From NCBI GenBank assembly GCA_013400975.1, contig WBMZ01010868.1, positions 1-64,000 of the forward strand: DNA of 64,000 nt. The letters are read 5' to 3'. The notes beneath the pieces were generated by a model. The model did not search any database and was not told where the DNA came from. It was given only the letters and a program-made list of their open reading frames with translations. Every line of letters begins with the position of its first letter. Position 1 is the first letter of the stretch. The translations under genes were made by a program, and so were the position numbers. Below, in pieces: positions 26,701-35,700 of the stretch. Source of the DNA: Atrichornis clamosus. Its lineage: Eukaryota; Chordata; Aves; Passeriformes; Menuridae.

Positions 26701-29700
26701 TGTCTAATTGTGGTGGAAAATGTAAAACCTTCGAAGATCTTATGCCTCAAGATAATTTGACTTGTATGTGTAATGGATGCCTTCTGTTTTAATAGCATAT
26801 GGTGCTAGCTTTCAGGTCTTGAATGAGACATAAGTTTTACTTTCTTGGTTTTAGTATGTCTTTCCATATATATGTATTGCCCTACCATAATGTTCAGTTT
26901 GGTTTTTATATGTAACTTCTAAATGGATTGATTATGTAGACATAATGCAGTTCAATACATTAAATTATGTATTTCATTTTCCTCAATGAGAAGCTTGCGT
27001 GATATGATAAAATTTCAGTTAAACTGTAGAGAGTAATTTTTTATTATTTTACATTTTAATCTATTAGTTATTTACAATTGCTTTAAATGCCTTCATGTTC
27101 TAATAAGAATAAACTGAAATGTTGTTTTGCCCTTAGGAAACAGTCCATTCAGATTGTCTGCTTTCAGTTTTCATAAAGTAGACTGTCATATATATTTATT
27201 AAGTTATTTAAGAATCAGTTTACTTTAGTTGTCTCCTCAGTATATATTGCATAATACAATTCTTTGAAAGAGAGATTTCTTTTACAGCTTGTTGAGGTGT
27301 ATAGTTGTTTAGATTGGAACAGCCACCAAATGCTCAAATTGTCTTGTTGTAGCTGTCCTTCTTCTGTGCGATGAATATTCACATTGAGAAATTAGATGTG
27401 CTACTGGCTAACCTGGCTAACTTGAAACTGGTGTAATTTTGGCAGCCTTTGGTGCTTCCTAACCTACCTACAAAAATTAGTCTCAGTGCAGAAAAATGTT
27501 ATTTTCTGAAGAATTATTTCATAGACTTTTTTTCCTATTAAATAGGTGTTAGAATTTGAAAAGGAAATAAATGTTTTCTACTAGAATCATTAAGACTGGT
27601 AACACTTTAAGGTTATAAAGCAAGAGTGAGAGAGGCAAACAGTTAACAATTGTAGTTCATAATTACTCATGCTAATGCATTTTTACATAAAATATTTCTG
27701 ACTATTGTAGCCACTGGAAAACCAGAAGGATTCAGTGGATGAGCAGCATTGGCCAGAAACACAGCCAGTAATCTGGCAGAATGAAGAAAGAAGGAGAAGT
27801 AAACAAATTAGAAAAGAGTATTTCAAGGTAATGGGGAGATTGAGGGTGGGTGACACTTCTTTTTTCCAATAAGAGTAGAAGAAACTATTAAACTAAGTAA
27901 AGGTAAATCCTCAAAAGTTATGATGCTTTTAAATTTGAAAGTAGTGTATAATTTTTATTTGACTCTTCTGATTTAATATATATTATATGTATGTATTTAG
28001 GATAATTTGACAGTGCAGGAAAATTAAGAGGAAAAAAGTTGACGAAAGACTTTGTTTATCCTTTAAATAAAGTAAAGTAATCCGTGGTTGTTTTCTGGTA
28101 AAACCTAAAACTAACCTTGCCATTGGTCCTGCATCATCTATTTGCAGGGATTTTTTACTATTTATTTACTTATTTTTAGTGCAAGGAGAATATGCATTGC
28201 CTTTTTTTGCAGCATGGTTCTAAGAATGATTTATGCATTTTGCGTCTCATGGCATTTCAGAAGGGAAATTTTTTTTGGATTGCCTTGCTGCTGTAGTGTG
28301 CACCTTCAGTCACCAGGTGCCAGTGTCTGCTTTCTGCAGAACAGGGGAGGTTCTAGCAGTGTTGGGTAACTTTTATTTTGGGGTATGTAGAGAAAGAGGA
28401 GAATTCCGAGCAATACTAAGTTGAGTTAGAATTAAATTTCTCTCTTATGAAGTTAGTTTCTTGGGTCTTTGCCATCAAACATCTTTGTGAAATGCCAGGG
28501 AACTTCAAAGAAATTAAATTCTTGGAGAACAGAGCATGCCATACAGCTCAGATACATTGTTGTGATAATAGAATAATTTTTTTTTTTTCTTCTGAGGAGT
28601 TAATGGAGTTGTATCCTCTTTCCAGGATTTTCATCCTGAAATTAATTTTTTGCTGCAGCCTTTGAGGAGAGAGAAACTTCTAGGTAGAACAGTGTTCATT
28701 CATTTGACTTGTTTAAAGAGCTGTGCTCCCAATACGGAAGTGATTCCTCAAAACTTACAAGCATGTCTTTCAATGCCAGTCAGTTTTGAGCTCTGTGATG
28801 GAAGCAGATGCCTGAAATCCCATTACACACATCTATAGACATGTCTCCAAACAGACTGTACCAGTAACAAAGTATACTGCATCATTCATAGTTTTATTGC
28901 AAAAACAAGGCAGTAAGCAACTGAAACAGAGTCTGTCTTCCATGGCAAACTGGGGGAAAAAAAAGTAGGTACCACTGCATTTCTGAGAAACCAGTGACAG
29001 TGCAGTTCATATAGTGTCCATGGTTTTATGGCAGAAGCATTGATTGAATAATCATATCTGTACTGCCAGACATTAGTATCTTAAGAATACATGCCAGATT
29101 ACTGCAATGGGTCCCTCTAGAACAGGGAAACTGAGTTGGATCAGCATCTGGATGTATTTATCCATCTTTTTTATTATGCATATTATATATTTCTACTGTG
29201 CAGCAGAAGGGTATGAAAAGTGCCGTATGAGAATCAAATCCTTTTTTGTGACATTGCACTGAAGTTAATATGGAACTGGAAATCTTTGTTGTGTTAAATA
29301 TGTAAAAAGAATCCTACCATTGATGACAAACTTCAATAACCAAAGTGCCTTTTTTGTAATGGAATTGTTTGTAGTTGTTTTGGATCCTGGCTACATCCAA
29401 GCTGAAATTCTGGTTGGCTTATGGAAAAAGGTGCAGGTCTGTGGGGCAGAGAAGATTAGGCTTTGCCTTACCAGCTGCCTAATATATTCCTTTATTCCAC
29501 AAACATACAAGAAACCAATTCAAGAAGAACAGTATCCAATCGTGGATATATTCAGTACATCTCTCTGCCTCCAGAACTACTTGTATTCTCTGCATTGTTC
29601 AAAAAACCATAACAGCAACCAAAGAAAAATAATGAATGCACAAATTGCCACTGAAACCCCTCAAAGCAAACAAACCCCCAAACTCAAAAAAACCCCACAA

Positions 29701-32700
29701 ACCAACAGTTGACACTTGATTCAACTGCTCTTCAAAAGACATATTTGCATAGAAAATTAATGGCAGAAGGATAGTGAGCAAAGGCAGTTTGTTTTCAAGA
29801 GATGGAGACCATTGTTGTTGTCAGTATCATTCAACAAGTGCTTCAGAAGCTGTTGAAAATTCAGCTCTCTGAAGGTGTTCAATTTTACAGTCCAACAGTG
29901 CTCATTTGCATGTTTATTAATATAAAAGAACATAATCGAGTCAGGTTTTGATTTAGTTTTAAGCAATTCTTCTAAGTAAAACCTTAATGTACCCCTAAAA
30001 GTCAGATCTTTGAAGAAGATCCACCCTTCCAGTTCAAAAGTTAGTCTCTTAGCCTGCATTATGTGTTGCATCATGAAGATGAGTCAGCTGGCCATGTACA
30101 CTCAAACTTAGAGTTTTGTAGTGATGATCTTTTTAATTCTCTCTACGTGAGGCTTTTTCTACTTTTTAGTACGCTTGCTCTGTAGACAATGAAATACACT
30201 TATTTTCTTAGATACCACCTTTGTAAATTTCTTCCTTCAATTACTCCTTAATTTCCTACACTTTTAGCATAATCAGTGAAGGGGGACAGTGATGAAGGCA
30301 AGTACAACAAATCAGACAGGCCTGCGTGAAAAGCATTGTCTTAACTAGATAATAGGATGTGATCAGACTTGGAGGTTGTAAAGGCAATCTTATTTTTTTT
30401 TAATTCAAATTTTTACAATGTCAAGTCAATCTCTTAAAGTGTAAGCAATCTTAGTCACATAAAAACCATATTATAAAAGTAGCTTTCATAGGTTGCATAA
30501 TTTTTTTAATAGAAATAATGTTTCATGTTAGCAGTTGTTAAGATCTTTTCACTTGGATCAGCTGTCATATGCAGAGTTCACATTATAAAAGTATTTAAAC
30601 TGCTCTTATCTCTTCAACTTAATGAAGATCTCGACTAGCCTAGAAACAACATGTTCCTTTTCTGGTTTGTTTCTTTTTTGCTCCTTTGATTCTGTAATGG
30701 CTTTTTTGTCTCAGCAGCTTCATCAGTAATAGGTAACATCTGAGTGAAAGCAAGCCATTTAGTTCAAATGAAAACCATGCTTTCATTTTAAAGTAATAAT
30801 TGTGTGTGTTTTGCAGTATAAGTCTTCCAGAAAGAGTTCAAGTGGAAATGAAAATGATGAGGTGAGATGTGGTAATTGTGTGAAATATTTAAGAAAAGAA
30901 TTATTCACTTGGGTTTTTTTGAACAAATTAACTTTGCATTCCAAAGCTATAGCAGAAATAAGTATTACAGTCCTTTATTTGAAAAGGATTAGATTGTCTA
31001 CTGGGAAACAGTAGGACATTGGCTTGCTTTGGTAATAGCAAAGTTAATTCATCTATCAAGCAGAGGTAATGTAAAACTAATATTTGACGTAAACAGTGAA
31101 CAGTGTTTCCTTGGCTTACCTGTTCTAAAACTTAGTTGCTGCCAGTTTGTAGCATACTTGACAAATGTGACATGTCTCATATATTTCATAATTCCACGAT
31201 TCTTGTTAAATCATCATTTTTCATTTTTATAATTTCATCTCTTTGATTTCTTTTTAGCAAGACAGTGATAATACTAATGTGTCCCCACAGTCTCCTGTGT
31301 CGTCTGAGGTACAAGTTTGTGGTTTTGTTTTTCATTCAACAATCATTTCTTTGTGTTCATTGCTGTCACCAGGTTTTTCATGCAGATATAAAGCTGTTAG
31401 ATTCCTTTGAAATTACAATTAGAAGTATTTCATCATAATAAAAAAAGCACAAATAGAAACTAGAGACAGATAATACGAGTTGTTTTACCTTTGCAACTCT
31501 GATGTCCCATAGAGTTCTTCTTTTTGACTGGTGTGAGGAACTGCTCTGCTGTGCTTTGCTTTGCATTGCTTTGACTCCATTATCTTTCCTGATGAAAATA
31601 GCTAATGAAACAAAAATCAAATTTGCCATATTTGGCAGGTCTTCCTGAGGAAGACTGTCCTTCAGGGCACAGAGTCATCAAGAGACTTAAAGTAAAGCTT
31701 GTGGTTTAATACTTCTTATATCACCAGGAACCCAAAGGTGTCATCCTTCACAGTGCTGGGTGTCACCTTTGTGGTGCAGCCTTACAGCTTCATTCAGGGG
31801 TTGCTGTCCATAGAGTCTCACTGCGACAGCACTGCACTGCTCAGCTCAAAATAAAGCAAATATTATTAACATTTCCACCTCATGTCAAGAAGGAGCGTGA
31901 ACTAACAGAATTAGAACATCTTCCAAAATACGGTGAAATGAGTTGAAATAAGGATATCTCATGTACCTACCAAAATATTGAGTGCATCTCTCTTTTTTGA
32001 GGGTAAAATGAGAAAAACATGATCTTCATTGTTGAAAGTAGATACTTCCTAAGAAATATTTTGATGCTAAGCATTGGGAGAATACTTGCATCTGCTTACA
32101 GCTAGCTGTAAACGCTGTTCACAGAATGATTTGCAGTAGTTTGAAATATTTTACAGTAGATTTTGGGTAATTTGGTGCTGCTTTTCTTCCTCATTATGAT
32201 AATTTTATCTGCATGTGGTAAGGTTACTTCATTAAATTTATTTCATATGGTCCCCTTCAAAAGACCTTTACATTTAAGGAGAAGGCCTCTCCTTAAGCAA
32301 GAATAATTTAAACAGTATCTTGATGGGAACAAAAGTTAGATCTTTTAATGAGTGGAAGAAAATTGACTTTATCTCTTTTAACAGGATTATGAAAGGACAG
32401 ATAGTAACACTCATGGTCCATTTGGTCTCAAACCAAGGTCAGGTAAGCTGTTCTCTAACACAGGGGTGTTTATTTCTCAGGCTGCAGTAACAGTAAGGAT
32501 AGCAGTTGTCACCGTCCAGCAGTTCACTCAGTCTACTTAGCACTGCAGTGGGAAGTGCTGGGAAAGCCATAGACAGCTGCTTTGGCAAACAAATAATTGG
32601 AAGTTCAAGTTGCACAATGATTTTTTTTTCAATTTTTTTTTCTCCCACTGCTTTGTTTTCTGCATACTTAGTTACTGTCAAAGAACAGGGAAACAGTATA

Positions 32701-35700
32701 CACTTGTTCTTGAGGTCTGATGGCTGAAGCAAGAAGGCTCCAAAAGTAGTAGATTTTTGTAACTTGTCCTATGGAAGGATGCTATGAGCAAAGCTGTGGC
32801 AGTAGTTTTATGACTCTGTGCTTTGTGCTTCTTCAGGGGCACATAAGTCACTTGGGATTTGTAAGCAGTTGTGTGACACTTGTGTGCCAGGGAGAGGTTA
32901 CTTCCACGTACCAGGACATGCCTGGCTGTGGTCATTTTGAGGCTTCTGAGTTCCCTCCAACCTTGGCTCAGGAAGGGGCAGGTTTGTTGGAAGCAGCAGG
33001 CTTGGGAAGACATGTCAGCCCATCTTTTCTCAGTGTGGCAGTGAGCTGCCTGGGAGCCCCTGCCAGTTCACAGCTGTAAAACATCAGCATCCCTTTCAGT
33101 TCTGGAAAATGGAACGGCATTTTGCTTTAGTTACAGCCTAAAGTTTTTGTGGCTTTAGACGCTTCCATAGGTGCTGTTGGTAATATTTAGTTACATTTTT
33201 CTGAGCACAAACTACGTACTCTCACAATGTGTAACATCGGAGCAGTGATTTCAAGAGTATCTATGAAACTTGTGTTATTTTTTATTCTTAGATCTTTCTA
33301 AAATCCAGAATATTAAAAACAATATATAATGTTCTAGAGGTGTGAATTTTGATTTCACTTTTTTTTTTTAACATGGCATGTATGACTTACGGTTACAGAG
33401 ATATTGCTACGGCAGAGTTTGTATTTGCCAGTGTTTTATAAAATAATAGAGTTTTAGTCTTTGAATTTTTTTAATCTGAATTCTGATGACTAACTTCCCT
33501 AATGTTTAATAGCTTTCAGCCGTGCCTCACGCCAGGACTATGGTGCAGTGGATCCTGGATTTACTATGAGGAGGAAAATGGAACATTTAAGGGAAGAAAG
33601 GGAACAAATAAGACAGCTTCGCAATGTATGTACCATAATTTATTATATGGGTGCATTTAGTTTGCTCTGTACTGCAATTTAAACCTTTAAAGGCCTCCAA
33701 ATTATTGCAGGTGTACAAGGACATCTCTGTAGTGGTATTTCTTCCTAAGGAATTTCATGTAACAGGCTACACTGGTACTAATTGGGTCCAACCAAAATAC
33801 CAACTGAAAGTAAATGGGGGTTTTTTGGTTAAAAAATGAAGTAAAATGAATTTTTTTTTCTTGGGTTGCTGAGGTTTTAGATTTTCCTAGGGAAGTCTGA
33901 TTATGTTTTGCTGCTGTTTGACCTGAGGTTTGAAGAACTATGATCATACATCTTTGAATAGCAAAATGCTTTTTGAGTGTAGAAAGTTGCTACAAGTTAC
34001 ATAATATTAAGTGGTATCTACATTTCAGATCTCCAGTAAATTGTTTTCTGTGTAGTTCTGTGTTCAAGGTATTTAACAGTTATAGTTATCTAAATCACAG
34101 CAGCTCTTCTTTTCAGGGCAGAGTTTATTTGCAGTGTGACTTCTGTGAAGGCTGTTTGGTTGTTTGGTTGGTTGACTTCCTGAGCAGTAAAGTCTTGTTG
34201 CTCTGGTGGGAAAAATCCTTGTTTACCTTCTCTGTTTTGCAACACAGGAGTGGGTCCTTCTTTGGCCACGACAGCTGTTTAACTGTCACTTGTACAAGTG
34301 AAACAGCCATTCCCAAAGTTGTGTTCCCCTCTTCTTTTTTTTTTCCTCTTTCTCATAAAATCCCGTATGGTTTCAACCTACAAATCCTGCACTCTAAGCT
34401 GATGATGTATTCAGCATAACATTTCTGTCCTTAAATTCTGTGCTTTCCTATTATGAATAGTGGGTCCTTCATACGGGTTTGAGAGCTGTGTATTCTGGTC
34501 ATTGTTGGCAGAATGTCTTTCTCCATGTATATAGTTTGTGTCATTTGAAAAAACCACCAAGAAAATAACATTAAACCCAACAATACAAACAAAAAGAACA
34601 TAAGGCTAAGAAGGATAAAAGGGTGTTTATACTGAGTAAAGTGTAAGTGAACTCCATTTACTCACTTTAGTGTTAAAATACTCCTTTTAAACTTATACAT
34701 GCTTTAAAATACCCTGGATTTAAAATGAAAAATTGGCTTGTGTTGAAAGTAACTTACTTATGGCCTTTTTTATAGAATCTTGAATCACGGTTGAAGGTAA
34801 TTTTGCCAGATGACATTGGAGCAGCACTGATGGATGGGGTGGTTCTTTGCCATTTAGCCAATCACATAAGGCCGCGTTCTGTTGCCAGCATTCATGTCCC
34901 ATCGCCAGCAGTGGTAAGTCACAAGTCATTTATCTCACTTTTGCTACAACTTGCATGGAAACAAGCTTTTGGATTTCGATACTAAAACGTTGTGAATCAT
35001 GTTTACCATATTAATTTGCTACATATTGTTACAAAACTTTAGTTTTTCTGGAAGAAGCATTAAACAAGGCTCAGAAGTTTAGTTTAAGAGCTGTTTTGTT
35101 CATACTGAGTCTTCATAGAATGTGTTTTGTGGTTTAGTAACTGTAAGTGAATTTACATCAGAAATATATAGTCCCTCATGAATGTCTGATGAAGATCTAA
35201 CATCCTGTCTTTACAGCCTAAACTCAGTATGGCAAAGTGCCGAAGAAATGTTGAAAACTTTCTTGATGCTTGTAAAAAGTTGGGCGTTCCACAGGTATAT
35301 TAATTGCTTTATTGATTGATTAATAACCACAGAAAACGTCAGTAAATACTGAAGTTGGGGATTTTGGGGAGCTTTATTCAGGGAGCATTACTGATTATAA
35401 CACTGACCAGAGAACTTGAAGATAGGAAGAGAAATTCCATTTCTGGCCTGTGATGTGACCTTGAAGAAGCTACTTTATAGGTTTCCAGTCAGTTCATTAT
35501 AGTAAAAATAACACTGACCTCCTTGCAAAATAAATTGTCATCTAAACAAAGGAGCGGATGTGAGAGGGTGGTGTTTTATTATTTGAAAGTCTTGAGTTTA
35601 GCCACTCGTTTTGGCACAAATTTCAGAGTCTCCCTAGGAAATACCCTGCAATTACAGATGTAGCCTGAATGATTGGCTTTTTTACCATGGCTGTAGTTGC

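Noticed and set aside
29320..29712. 130-codon open frame in intron 14
   Set aside because: No recognisable domain. The end is a Lys/Thr/Pro run from A/C-rich simple sequence; likely chance.
33973..34419. 148-codon open frame in intron 18
   Set aside because: No domain, in the middle of an intron, and no matching splice phase was worked out; treated as chance.
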